Shown piece by piece: positions 8,023-17,183 of a stretch of DNA of 64,000 nucleotides; the first letter of the stretch is position 1; every line of letters starts with the position of its first letter. The notes beneath the pieces were generated by a model, which saw nothing but the letters and a program-made list of their open reading frames with translations, did not search any database and had not been told where the DNA came from. This DNA comes from Deltaproteobacteria bacterium GWA2_38_16 (lineage in GTDB: Bacteria; Bdellovibrionota; JACOXK01; 2-02-FULL-40-11): contig MGPE01000015.1 of the NCBI GenBank assembly GCA_001797335.1, positions 62,001 through 126,000 of the forward strand. Reading direction: 5' to 3'. Position numbers and translations under genes: made by a program.

Positions 8023-8439
8023 CTAAAACTGAGCCTTAATATTGGTCTGCACAAAAGAAATAATATCTTGAAGGGAAGCTCCGGGAGTAAATATTTTTTT
8101 AACTCCCAGTTTTTTAAGTTTTGAAAAATCGTCTTCTGGGACAATTCCCCCTAAGATGATGGGAATATTGGAAAGTTTATTTTTTTTAAGAAGTCCATAA
8201 ATTTCTTTAATCAAGGCAAAGTGGGCGCCCGATAAAATAGAGACACAAATCGCATCCACATCTTCTTGAAGGGCAGCCGAGACAATCATTTGTGGAGTTT
8301 GATGAAGTCCTGTATAAATCACTTCCATCCCAGCATCTCTTAAGGCTCTGGCCACAATTTTAATTCCACGATCATGACCATCCAAGCCTGCTTTAGAAAC
8401 CAATAGTCTTAAGGGTCTTTTTATTTCAGTTTTTTTCAT
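8023..8439 (-). CDS. mcmB: Methylmalonyl-CoA mutase, B12-binding subunit (138 aa)
   Basis: The small subunit carries the cobalamin-binding Rossmann fold. The base-off/His-on signature DxHxxG is present as DGHDRG near residues 21-26, with the SILSG and GG downstream loops of the fold. It follows the catalytic subunit immediately (TAA then ATG), so the two make a split mutase as in many Archaea and Deltaproteobacteria. With the partner it interconverts methylmalonyl-CoA and succinyl-CoA. An isobutyryl-CoA or ethylmalonyl-CoA type mutase cannot be excluded. Confidence 0.93.
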   Translation of the reverse strand: MKKTEIKRPLRLLVSKAGLDGHDRGIKIVARALRDAGMEVIYTGLHQTPQMIVSAALQEDVDAICVSILSGAHFALIKEIYGLLKKNKLSNIPIILGGIVPEDDFSKLKKLGVKKIFTPGASLQDIISFVQTNIKAQF

Positions 8440-10023
8440 TTAAAACTCCGATTGCTCTGTATAGCTACCAAACACTTCTTTCATGCTCAAGCAAATTTCT
8501 CCAACGGTCGCATATTCTCTTACGGCATCCATGACAAGCGGCATTAGATTTTCTTTTCCTTGGCACCCTTTTTTTAAGCGCTGAAGGGCTTTTACAACAT
8601 TTTGTTCATTTCGTTCTTTTTTAATTTTCTTAAGTTCTGTAATTTGTTTTTTTTCGGTTTTTTCATCAATGTAGAGGGTTTCAATGGGTTCTTCATCTTG
8701 CTGAACATATTTATTGACTCCAACAACAATTTTTTCCTGCCGTTCGAGCTGCTGCTGATAATGATAGGATGCACGAGCAATTTCTTTTTGAGGAAATCCT
8801 TTTTCAATAGCGGGAATAATCCCCCCCATGTCATCTATCTTTTGAATCAGATCCAACGCTTCTTTTTCAATTTCATTCGTCAAGCTTTCCACAAAATAAG
8901 AACCTCCCAAAGGATCCATACTATTAATTACGCCAGTTTCTTCAGCAATAATTTGTTGCGTGCGAAGTGCAATCGTAGCCGCAAGCTCTGTGGGAAGAGC
9001 CAACGTTTCATCCATAGAATTGGTATGAAGCGATTGGGTTCCTCCCAACACTCCCGACAACGCTTGAAGAGCCGTTCGCACAATATTGTTATAGGGTTGT
9101 TGGGCAGTTAAGCTGCACCCTGCTGTTTGTGTGTGAAATCTTAAAATCCAAGATCTTGGATTTTTGGCTTTAAATCGCTCCCGCATGATTCTTGCCCACA
9201 TCCGACGAGCCGCTCGGTACTTTGCAATTTCTTCAAAAAAATCACTGTGTGCGTTAAAGAAAAAAGAAAGACGCGGTGCAAATTGATCTACATCAAGCCC
9301 TGCTTCAATCCCTGCTTGGACATACCCAATCCCATCGGCCAAAGTAAAGGCCAGTTCTTGTGCTGCCGTCGATCCGGCTTCTCGAATATGATAGCCTGAA
9401 ATCGAGATCGTATTCCACCGAGGGACATGCTGGGTACAATAGACCATCATGTCTTGAATAATTCGCATCGAAGGGCGTGGTGGATAAATCCACTCTTTTT
9501 GAGCAATATATTCTTTTAAAATATCATTTTGAATCGTCCCCCCTACCTTTTCAAATGACACACCTTGTTTCTCAGCCACCACCAAATACATGGCTAAAAG
9601 CACAATGGCTGGGGAATTAATTGTCATCGACGTGGTTACTTGATCTAAGGGAATCCCTCGAAACAACACTTCCATGTCACGTACGGTATCAATGGCCACG
9701 CCGCACTTGCCCACTTCTCCCAAAGCTCTGGGATCATCGGAATCAATGCCCATAAGAGTAGGCATATCAAATGCAACACTTAAGCCATGTTGGCCGCGTT
9801 CTAATAAGATGTGATATCTTTTATTGGTATCGGTGGCCGTTCCAAATCCAGAAAAAAGACGCATCGTCCAAGGCTTACCTCGATACATATCCTTATGAAT
9901 TCCTCGCGTAAAAGGATATTCTCCAGGACTCCCTAAATCTTTTTCGATATTAAAATTTTTGAGATCTTTTTCAGTATAAAGTTCTTTAATTTCAACATCT
10001 GAAATAGTTGAAAATCGTCGCAT
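8440..10023 (-). CDS. mcmA: Methylmalonyl-CoA mutase, catalytic subunit (527 aa)
   Basis: This is the TIM-barrel subunit of a B12-dependent acyl-CoA mutase, without its own B12 domain. Typical motifs are [26 protein letters not shown], the [17 protein letters not shown] segment and [15 protein letters not shown]. The Tyr/Arg pair used by methylmalonyl-CoA mutases to hold the substrate carboxylate could be the Tyr of DMYR and the Arg of SMR, which favours methylmalonyl-CoA. The frame is open to 10107 and overlaps the next gene. I chose MRRFSTISD at 10023, but no good ribosome-binding site is visible, and MLIQN at 10077 is possible. Confidence 0.92.
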   Translation of the reverse strand: MRRFSTISDVEIKELYTEKDLKNFNIEKDLGSPGEYPFTRGIHKDMYRGKPWTMRLFSGFGTATDTNKRYHILLERGQHGLSVAFDMPTLMGIDSDDPRALGEVGKCGVAIDTVRDMEVLFRGIPLDQVTTSMTINSPAIVLLAMYLVVAEKQGVSFEKVGGTIQNDILKEYIAQKEWIYPPRPSMRIIQDMMVYCTQHVPRWNTISISGYHIREAGSTAAQELAFTLADGIGYVQAGIEAGLDVDQFAPRLSFFFNAHSDFFEEIAKYRAARRMWARIMRERFKAKNPRSWILRFHTQTAGCSLTAQQPYNNIVRTALQALSGVLGGTQSLHTNSMDETLALPTELAATIALRTQQIIAEETGVINSMDPLGGSYFVESLTNEIEKEALDLIQKIDDMGGIIPAIEKGFPQKEIARASYHYQQQLERQEKIVVGVNKYVQQDEEPIETLYIDEKTEKKQITELKKIKKERNEQNVVKALQRLKKGCQGKENLMPLVMDAVREYATVGEICLSMKEVFGSYTEQSEF

Positions 10024-10045
10024 GGAACTTATTATGCTGAAGATT

Positions 10046-10582
10046 TTATTTTGAGCAAGTAGATTCTGTATTAACATTAATGAGGGTTCGAATGGATTCT
10101 GCACCATTTAAAGGTTCTGCTGAACGCCCTTCTAAATCTTTAATTTTGGCAAGATCTTCGGCTACGACCACAACCTCCATTTGATCTGGGATCGTAAGGC
10201 TGGGATCTTCGCCATCTTCAGAAACTTTTTTAGCAAGATAGGTAATTTTGACCTGGCGATTTCCAATTTTTTCTGCCTTTGCCGCTTCTAAGTAACAGTA
10301 TCTTAATCCTTCATTATAAGTTGCCAATACATCCTGGTAGCTTTTTGTAAAACTCACCATGGCCATTTCTGAAGACGGAAACTCTTCGATATCCTGAGAA
10401 AAAGAAAAAATGAGGCTAAAAGCATTTTTTGCACACGGATCCTTCATAAAGACGATTCCGTTTTGCTTATCCGACAAGAGCCGAAACTCATCATTGGATA
10501 AAGCACTGTGCATCATGCTCAAACTCAAAATACCCATACTGACAATACTTGCAAAAAATAATTTTTTGTAAGGACACATCAT
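10046..10582 (-). CDS. Exported protein of unknown function (178 aa)
   Basis: I do not recognise the family. Residues 1-29 look like a signal peptide ([20 protein letters not shown], cleavage near ALS-N). The mature part has three cysteines (near 50, 96 and the C-terminal TCSK) and no heme, metal or enzyme motif. It lies just upstream of the mutase genes on the same strand and its 3' end is close to the mutase start, so cotranscription is possible. A functional link is not evident. Confidence 0.65.
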   Translation of the reverse strand: MMCPYKKLFFASIVSMGILSLSMMHSALSNDEFRLLSDKQNGIVFMKDPCAKNAFSLIFSFSQDIEEFPSSEMAMVSFTKSYQDVLATYNEGLRYCYLEAAKAEKIGNRQVKITYLAKKVSEDGEDPSLTIPDQMEVVVVAEDLAKIKDLEGRSAEPLNGAESIRTLINVNTESTCSK

Positions 10583-10734
10583 ATAGAGTACTTCTCGTTT
10601 AGGGACGTTAATTTACCACCAACGTACTGCTTTTAGCCCCTAATTTTATTGTACCCAAAGCAAGAGAAGATTCTACTTTTTTTTTCAAAAAAAAGATTAT
10701 TTTTAGATGAGAAAACGACGAAAAACGTCACTCT

Positions 10735-10761
10735 GTCATTCTGAGCGTCAGCGAAGAATCT
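10735..10761. repeat. Type-1 repeat half-site supplying the stop codon of the acyl-CoA dehydrogenase
   Basis: A single arm of the type-1 repeat (GTCATTCTGAGC ... GCGAAGAATCT). Read on the minus strand it encodes the last residues QILR and the TGA of the acyl-CoA dehydrogenase, so the repeat lies across the end of that gene. Confidence 0.7.
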
Positions 10762-11890
10762 GTCCTGCAATCACCATGCGCTGAACTTCTGAGGTTCCTT
10801 CATAAATTTCAGTAATTTTGGCATCTCGGAAGAACCGCTCCACGGGATATTCCTTAGAATACCCATACCCTCCATAGACTTGGATGGCATTGGTCGTTAC
10901 TTTCATGGCTGTTTCAGAAGCAAAAAGCTTAGCCATAGCAGCTTCTTTGGTATATCGAAGCCCCCGATCTTCGAGCTCAGTAGCCCGATAAACTAAAAGC
11001 CTCGCCGCATCAATAGTTGTAGCCATATCAGCCAATATCCACTGGATCGCTTGGAATTCTGAAATCGGCTTTCCAAATTGAATCCGTTCTTTAGCGTAAT
11101 TTCTAGCTGCTTCAAAAGCGCCTCTGGCAATTCCCACGGCTTGCGTTCCAATCCCAATACGCCCGCCATCTAACGTATGAAGGGCTACTTTAAACCCTTC
11201 CCCTTCTTCTCCCAACAAATTTTCTTTAGAAACTTTGACATCATTAAAAATAATTTGAGAACAGCCTGATCCTTTAATTCCCATTTTCTTTTCTACTTTT
11301 CCCACCTCCACACCCTGGGAATGCATATCCACAATAAAAGCAGAAATTCTTTTTTTAGGATTCGATTTATCTGTCACCGCAAAAACAATGGCCGTATCGG
11401 CCTGGGGGCCATTGGTAATAAAATTTTTGGTACCCGATAAAATGTATTCATCCCCTTTTTTAAGAGCGATGGTTTGTTGATTGCCTGCATCAGACCCCGC
11501 ATTGGGCTCAGATAAACAAAAACACCCCAGCTTTTCTCCCCGCGCAAGAGGCGTTAAAAATGTTTTCTTTTGCCATTCATTGCCAAAGGTTTTAAGAGGC
11601 GTACAGACCAACGAATTATTTACCGATACAATAACAGCCGTAGAGGCACAAACAGCGGCAATTTCTTCTAACACAAGCACATAAGAAAAATAGTCTAGCC
11701 CACTCCCCCCATATTGTTCTGGGACGGCAATGCCCATAAATCCAAGCTCTGCACATTTTTGAATGCCCGATTTTGGAAATTTGGCTTCTCTGTCACATTC
11801 GGCCGCATAAAGAGCCACTTCTTTTTGAGCAAACTCTCTAGCCGTTTGCTGAATCATTTTATGTTCGTCTTTTAATAAAACGTCACTCAT
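10748..11890 (-). CDS. acdA: Short-chain acyl-CoA dehydrogenase (380 aa)
   Basis: An FAD enzyme that oxidises acyl-CoA to trans-2-enoyl-CoA and passes electrons to ETF. The family motifs are in order: CLSEPNAGSDAG near residue 125, TNGPQAD, the FGKPISEFQAIQ helix and YGGYGYSKEYPVERFFRDA. The catalytic Glu lies in IYEGTSEVQR near residue 365, the short- and medium-chain position. Length is normal. The last residues and stop codon come from a palindromic repeat, but the protein still ends where relatives end. It probably feeds the beta-oxidation enzymes encoded at 20-25 kb. Confidence 0.95.
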   Translation of the reverse strand: MSDVLLKDEHKMIQQTAREFAQKEVALYAAECDREAKFPKSGIQKCAELGFMGIAVPEQYGGSGLDYFSYVLVLEEIAAVCASTAVIVSVNNSLVCTPLKTFGNEWQKKTFLTPLARGEKLGCFCLSEPNAGSDAGNQQTIALKKGDEYILSGTKNFITNGPQADTAIVFAVTDKSNPKKRISAFIVDMHSQGVEVGKVEKKMGIKGSGCSQIIFNDVKVSKENLLGEEGEGFKVALHTLDGGRIGIGTQAVGIARGAFEAARNYAKERIQFGKPISEFQAIQWILADMATTIDAARLLVYRATELEDRGLRYTKEAAMAKLFASETAMKVTTNAIQVYGGYGYSKEYPVERFFRDAKITEIYEGTSEVQRMVIAGQILR

Positions 11891-11933
11891 TCAATTTGAC
11901 CTTAGCCAATCCCCCACCCTCTGTCAAAATAAA

Positions 11934-13049
11934 TTACCTCTCATAAAAATCCTCTACCAACGAATAACTCGTGCTACGTCCCCCACCGATATTTTTGGTC
12001 AATATCCCACTCTTTACAAGATCGTCAATGTCACGAGACGCTGTATCCTGCGAACATTTTGTCAGAACAGCCCATTTTGATGAAGTAAGCTTACCTTCGA
12101 AACCATCAAAGATGAGATTAATGATTTTTCGTTGTCGATCATTAAATTTTTTTCCAGAATAAATTTCCCAGAATCGAGCCTTTTTGAGTACGGATGCTAG
12201 AGTTATCTCTGCCCCTTGAAATGCTCGGCCAAGGCATTCTAGAAACCATTCAAGCCAGGGTGTAACATCCAACCCCCCCTTCTGGGTGAACTCTAAAATA
12301 GTGTAATAGGCTTTCCGCTCCAAACAAATCTGAGCCGACATACTATAGAAACGTTGTGAACTATTTTCTGATCTGGCCAAAGCCATGTCTGCAATCGCAC
12401 GAGCAATTCGACCATTGCCATCGTCAAACGGATGAATAGTGACAAACCATAAGTGAGCCAGACCCGCTTTTAAAACCGGATCAATTGGCTTTTTACCGTT
12501 AAACCACGCAAGAAATAGTCGCATTTCCCCATTCAATCGACTTACCTGTGGTGCCTCAAAGTGAACACGTTGCCTTCCGATGGGACCAGATACCACTTGC
12601 ATAGGTCCTTGGGTATCGCTGCGCCAGTTTCCTACACGAATTTTACTCATACCACTACGACCCGTTGGAAACAAAGCACTATGCCAACCAAACAATCGCT
12701 CATTTGTAAGAGGAAGACTGAAATTTTGCGTAGCATCCAACATCATCTGGACGACTCCTTCAACATTGCGATCAGCAGTCGTCAATCCCCCTATATCCAT
12801 GCCAAGACGTCGCGCTAGAGATGAGCGCACCTGTTTTGGATCAAGCCGCTCTCCCTCGAGTTCGCTCGATTTAATCACCTCTTCGGACAATGTTTTAAGC
12901 ACGGCCTCAGTACAAAGTTTAAATCCAAGTCCTTCCATCCGCCCAATCAGCCGTCCTTGGCGATGACGAATATTGGCCAGTGGACCAGTCAGGCGTTCTT
13001 GATCCCAATACAACTCAGGCCATTTTTTATGCTCATAGATATATTTCAC
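11934..13049 (-). CDS. Fic-family AMPylase with C-terminal winged helix (371 aa)
   Basis: Fic enzymes transfer AMP or related groups to proteins. An N-terminal DUF4172-like region (KWPELYWDQERLTGPLA) precedes the class II inhibitory motif SSELEG, which blocks the active site in trans or cis. The catalytic motif HPFDDGNGRIAR is complete near residue 205. The C-terminal 65 residues look like a winged helix-turn-helix (CSQDTASRDIDDLVKSGIL), so the protein may bind its own operator. I chose GTG 13049 because GGAG lies 9 nt upstream; the ATG at 13081 would fall close to the transcription start. Tandem palindromes cover the promoter. Confidence 0.9.
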   Translation of the reverse strand: MKYIYEHKKWPELYWDQERLTGPLANIRHRQGRLIGRMEGLGFKLCTEAVLKTLSEEVIKSSELEGERLDPKQVRSSLARRLGMDIGGLTTADRNVEGVVQMMLDATQNFSLPLTNERLFGWHSALFPTGRSGMSKIRVGNWRSDTQGPMQVVSGPIGRQRVHFEAPQVSRLNGEMRLFLAWFNGKKPIDPVLKAGLAHLWFVTIHPFDDGNGRIARAIADMALARSENSSQRFYSMSAQICLERKAYYTILEFTQKGGLDVTPWLEWFLECLGRAFQGAEITLASVLKKARFWEIYSGKKFNDRQRKIINLIFDGFEGKLTSSKWAVLTKCSQDTASRDIDDLVKSGILTKNIGGGRSTSYSLVEDFYER

Positions 13050-13054
13050 AGGTT

Positions 13055-13155
13055 TAATCTCCGCTATATATAAGGAGATTATGACAGCTATTCTCCGCAA
13101 ATACAAGGATTATTATACGCACATAATGCGGAGATTAAGTAGACTATTCTCCGCA
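13055..13155 (-). promoter_or_regulatory. fic promoter with tandem palindromic operators
   Basis: TGCGGAGATTA (13127-13137) and TATTCTCCGCA (13145-13155) form a palindrome with a 7-nt spacer. GGAGATTA (13074-13081) and TATTCTCCGCA (13089-13099) repeat the same geometry, and TAATCTCCGC (13055-13064) adds a further half-site next to the ribosome-binding site. A perfect TATAAT on the minus strand (13117-13112) lies between the two palindromes. The layout suggests autorepression by the Fic winged helix (inference). Confidence 0.65.
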
Positions 13156-13204
13156 CATGATGATTTAAATTATGCCTAGGTTCTTGACAACGTCTAAGAG
13201 ATGC

Positions 13205-13250
13205 ACAGGTGGCACGATTGCACATTTATTGTGCAAATAATTTCACCTGT
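13205..13250 (+). promoter_or_regulatory. Nested palindromes upstream of the giant exported protein operon
   Basis: An outer pair ACAGGTG (13205-13211) and CACCTGT (13244-13250) encloses an inner perfect hairpin TTGCACA-TTTAT-TGTGCAA (13218-13236). This is the only notable structure in the 70-120 bp before the 1286-residue gene. It could be an operator or an RNA hairpin; no T-tract follows, so it is not an obvious terminator. Confidence 0.4.
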
Positions 13251-13322
13251 AATTACAACAACTTAAAGAATATTTTGAGAAATAACATGAGCTTATGACT
13301 TGGCCTTTGTCTTGCACTAGGC

Positions 13323-16300
13323 ATGTCCCTCATGAGGGGACGAAATTTTGGAATTGGCCTTCTACTCTTTTTCTTCCCTATGGTTGTGTGTTCTCAAGAC
13401 CTGATCCACTCTTTTTTGCCCATTGTTAAAGGCCATTATTTTTATCTCATTGAAACACATGGCTCTCACAAAATTACCATTGATCGTTGGGGAACAGCTC
13501 CTACTTCCACACTTGAATCTCTCTTAAAAGATGTCCGACAAGGTAGATTGTCTAATCCACAACGTTTTTTTCTTACTCGAAATACCAATGGCTTTTATGA
13601 ATTAGATTCACACTCTAAAACACCGGACACCCTTTCTCCTACTTTTGGTTTTACAGAATATAATGGATCTTTATTTATTGCTCATCGTGAAGGGATCGAC
13701 GAAATAGATCTTTCTTCACTCCTAGAGGCAGATGAAAGCAAGGTAATCGATATTAAAAGTTTTAAACCCCTGCCCTTTGCAACAGGTATTGTCTTTTTAA
13801 AATCTGTTTTTAAAAATGACCTCATGATCACCTCTCAATGGGATCCATCTCAAGATTCCTCCACTCTTTCTATTTTTTTAGATGACGATACCAAAATCAA
13901 TGAATGGCAACTTAATTTTCCTCTCTTAAATCTTTCCTTAGAAGCTCTCACTCTGTTTGCAGCCGGAGGAAAAGAAGGCCTTCATATTTTTAATATTGAT
14001 CCTTTAGAATCTTCCATTCATCCCGATTTCATAAAACGTACCGAAACGGTAGCTCCTGAAACCGTAGAAGCTTCAACTCTGACTGGCATTTGGGTCCACA
14101 AAAATTCTATTCATTTTTCTGCAACCCATAACAATTTTTCCTCTACCCTTCATGAAATAAATCTAAATCTCATGATTCAAACTGCGCACACACTTCATCA
14201 GGAAAAAATGAATGATGTCATGAGTACCAGCTTTCAAATGAAGCACAACGCCAAGGCATTTGCCAATGGACTCTTGGCCTCTATTCCGTTTGATGCTGAT
14301 AAGTTGGTCGATGCGTTTGGATTTGATCTAGATCAAGATTTAGATGAACAGCTTGAATTATATAACGTTAAAGATACGTTAACAGAAGAAGAAAAAGCAG
14401 AGCTTAAACATTCTTTTTCGACGTGGAAAGTCACCGGAGAAATTGCTGGTTTTGCTACCCAGCTTGGACTTTTTGCCGGGAAAATGGCTCAAATTCGCTA
14501 TGCAAAAAAAGCACGTATTACCCAAAACGTTCGAGAAATGAATGCCATTCGGTATAATTTTAAACTGGCAGGAGGAACAGCCAGTACTGCTTTCCCTCTG
14601 GCTGAAGGAGCCACCTGGCTAAGACAGTGGAATGAAAAAGAATTGCTTATTGAAAACACGGCTTCTTTTTCACAGCGTCTTTTAGAATTAAAAGCATTGA
14701 AAGCATCAGGCCAAGTGCTTCTTCCTCAAGAACTCATCGGACTCATTGCAGCCACAGAAAAAAGAGGCACCTTTGTAAGACCGCTTGAACGCGTTTTGGT
14801 GTCTTTGAAATTAGCTGATACTCGTCTTCAAAAATTAGAAGCCTGGTCTTTTGGAAAACTTTCCAAATTTTTTAAAATAATGGGAGAAACCGGGGATCTT
14901 TCAAAACTCGTTGATCCAGAAATCATGACCAAATGGAGTCGCTTACAGCGCCTGCAAAGCATGGAACAACTCAGCCTTTTTCAAAAAACAGAACTTCAGT
15001 ATTTAACCATGGATATTAAGGCGGGACTTTTAAAAGGAATTGCACGATCTCAATCTATAGACGTAAATCAACTGGGACTTTCTACCAAAACCAAAGAAGC
15101 GCTCACTTGGCTCTCCTCTAAAGGAGGCATTGTATCTCGTGAAGAATTAGAAGCTTTGTCTTTAGAATCTTCGCGTCTTTCTCAAATTTTAGGAAACTCT
15201 GAAGAGGTGTACCGACTTGAACGCATTTTAGAACTCAATCAAGCAGGCCGGCAACTGACAGACCTTGAAAAATTAGAAAAATTAAAACTTCTTGTTAAAT
15301 CTGGCTGGCAGGGAAATCAAGAAGCCCATCTTTTGTGGGAAAAACCCCAGCTCTTAAATGCCATTGATGGAATTTATGATTTTGAACACATGCAACGTTC
15401 AACCTATATGAACCGACTCTTCCAAAATGGAAAGCTCAAAGAAACGCTGCTCTTTACCGCCTATAGCGATATTGCCAATCTCGCAACGGAAGCCTGGTCT
15501 CGGGAACGAGAAGGAAGACCTTTTTTATCTACCGGATTAGCTCACAATATTATTTGGAATACCTACATTATGTTTCCCATTTTTGGAATCTCTGGATTTA
15601 GGCTTTCTCGCAATGGGAAAATTTTTGTGTTGGTTTTAAATGCAGGAAGTTCTGCCTACATGGCTCAAAAACTTTCAAAATGGGGAGCTGAGACCATGAA
15701 CACCCAATCCTTGATGAGCGAGTGGCATAATGGAAGGCTTACCATGAACGATTTTATTCCTGCCCCTACGATGCCCCTGAGTGAAATCCCGGGATATTTA
15801 ACCCGAGATATTTTTTCTCCCGATCCAACCTATAATGCCGGATGGGCCCTTTTTGATACCTCATGGTGTATGTTTTTATCTACCCCACGCGGCATTGGTG
15901 TAGGCATGCTTTCTCAATATCTTACGAGCCGCCCGGCTCTAGATCGAGAAGTCATGGTGTTGGGAGTCGATGCCTTTGAAGGCTTAAGACAAAGTGTTCG
16001 CATGGCACCTGTTTTTGCCAATGAAACTTTGGGAGCTGTCACCTACCCTCCGATTTATTCTCAATTTTTTGAGGATCGAAGTTTAGAACTTTCCATTCTG
16101 GATGCCAAATTAGAAACCGTAGATTCTTGGCAATCGAATTCCTGGGATCAAAAACCAAAATTAAAACTTTCACTGGCCATCCACTCTTCTACTGCTCCGA
16201 AAGACGTTCATTTTTATTTTTCAGATGGAAAAAAAGAATCATTCATAGAGCTGCCTGCATCTTTATGGAAAGAAATCTATGAACAATATTATGATTTAAG

Positions 16301-17183
16301 TTGGGAACAAGAAATAACGTATGAAGGAACTCCCGAGATGTATCGTATCTCTCATCTTGAGATTTCTAATAGTGATCGCACCGTGGGAAGCAGTTTAAAT
16401 CCTTTTTCAGAAAAATCTCTAGAACATGGAAAAACCCTTTTATTGGAAGATGAACTCACAGCCTTAGTACAAGAAGAAGATCCTTTTTTCCAGGGAGTTT
16501 TAAAAGCACTTCTCTTTTTATCTCAAGAAGCAGGAACCCAGTTTCATCAAGGGAAACGTCATTTTGCTGCGGGGATTGTGTATATGATTGGACAGTATCT
16601 AGAACCCCTCTACACAGATTTTGTTTCTCCCCAAGAATCTCACAGCTTAGATATTGATGCCTTTAAAGAAGCTATTAAAATTACCCATTCGGTTAATTTT
16701 TCAGATATCCCTATCACAAAGGAATTTATCGATCATCTGAGCATGTATTTAGAAAGGCTTGCCTATGAAGCTATCCCCAATAACACCTTGTCTATTCATA
16801 GTACCCTTAGTCACACTCAAGAGAGGCAGTGGCTCAATCAAAATACGACAAAAATTCTGTCGTTGATTTCAGATGATATTTTAAAAGAAACAAAATCTTC
16901 TTGGCTCATTTTAGATGAAGGATCTAAAAATGATTGGTCTACACTGCAACTTTATAAGGGTTATACTTTTGGTCTTTCAAAACTCTATCGGTGGTATGGG
17001 TTTCACTTTAATAACAAAATGCCTTCTCACTTTTTTAACCTCTTAGACGAAATGCGAGATTTTGGGCAGGAGCTTACGGAATCCTGGAGTAGTAGTCTTT
17101 ACTGGTCTGATCATTATTTAGTTCGATTTGCACAAAATTTTACCCAGCTTAATACCCTCCTTCTTGAGGAGTCACAAAAATGA
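13323..17183 (+). CDS. Giant exported membrane-associated protein, family unknown (1286 aa)
   Basis: I do not recognise the family. A signal peptide (hydrophobic IGLLLFFFPMVV, cleavage near VCS-Q) is followed by a beta-rich region to about residue 290 whose repeating strands could form a propeller. A helical region follows, starting with ANGLLASIPFDADKLVDAFG near 310, and hydrophobic segments lie near 740-785. The acidic C-terminal third has no motif I can name. The downstream gene encodes a shorter paralogue with the same order of regions and overlaps it by ATGA. Start ATG 13323 has only a weak TAGG before it. A third, similarly built protein is at 60245-63508. Location is likely the cell envelope. 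Confidence 0.75.
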   Translation: MSLMRGRNFGIGLLLFFFPMVVCSQDLIHSFLPIVKGHYFYLIETHGSHKITIDRWGTAPTSTLESLLKDVRQGRLSNPQRFFLTRNTNGFYELDSHSKTPDTLSPTFGFTEYNGSLFIAHREGIDEIDLSSLLEADESKVIDIKSFKPLPFATGIVFLKSVFKNDLMITSQWDPSQDSSTLSIFLDDDTKINEWQLNFPLLNLSLEALTLFAAGGKEGLHIFNIDPLESSIHPDFIKRTETVAPETVEASTLTGIWVHKNSIHFSATHNNFSSTLHEINLNLMIQTAHTLHQEKMNDVMSTSFQMKHNAKAFANGLLASIPFDADKLVDAFGFDLDQDLDEQLELYNVKDTLTEEEKAELKHSFSTWKVTGEIAGFATQLGLFAGKMAQIRYAKKARITQNVREMNAIRYNFKLAGGTASTAFPLAEGATWLRQWNEKELLIENTASFSQRLLELKALKASGQVLLPQELIGLIAATEKRGTFVRPLERVLVSLKLADTRLQKLEAWSFGKLSKFFKIMGETGDLSKLVDPEIMTKWSRLQRLQSMEQLSLFQKTELQYLTMDIKAGLLKGIARSQSIDVNQLGLSTKTKEALTWLSSKGGIVSREELEALSLESSRLSQILGNSEEVYRLERILELNQAGRQLTDLEKLEKLKLLVKSGWQGNQEAHLLWEKPQLLNAIDGIYDFEHMQRSTYMNRLFQNGKLKETLLFTAYSDIANLATEAWSREREGRPFLSTGLAHNIIWNTYIMFPIFGISGFRLSRNGKIFVLVLNAGSSAYMAQKLSKWGAETMNTQSLMSEWHNGRLTMNDFIPAPTMPLSEIPGYLTRDIFSPDPTYNAGWALFDTSWCMFLSTPRGIGVGMLSQYLTSRPALDREVMVLGVDAFEGLRQSVRMAPVFANETLGAVTYPPIYSQFFEDRSLELSILDAKLETVDSWQSNSWDQKPKLKLSLAIHSSTAPKDVHFYFSDGKKESFIELPASLWKEIYEQYYDLSWEQEITYEGTPEMYRISHLEISNSDRTVGSSLNPFSEKSLEHGKTLLLEDELTALVQEEDPFFQGVLKALLFLSQEAGTQFHQGKRHFAAGIVYMIGQYLEPLYTDFVSPQESHSLDIDAFKEAIKITHSVNFSDIPITKEFIDHLSMYLERLAYEAIPNNTLSIHSTLSHTQERQWLNQNTTKILSLISDDILKETKSSWLILDEGSKNDWSTLQLYKGYTFGLSKLYRWYGFHFNNKMPSHFFNLLDEMRDFGQELTESWSSSLYWSDHYLVRFAQNFTQLNTLLLEESQK

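Noticed and set aside
8602..9111. Phe-rich frame opposite the mutase gene
   Set aside because: It is a low-complexity shadow of the lysine-rich minus-strand coding sequence.
8023..10582. Cobalamin riboswitch near the B12-dependent mutase
   Set aside because: No B12-box or long structured leader is visible upstream of the genes.
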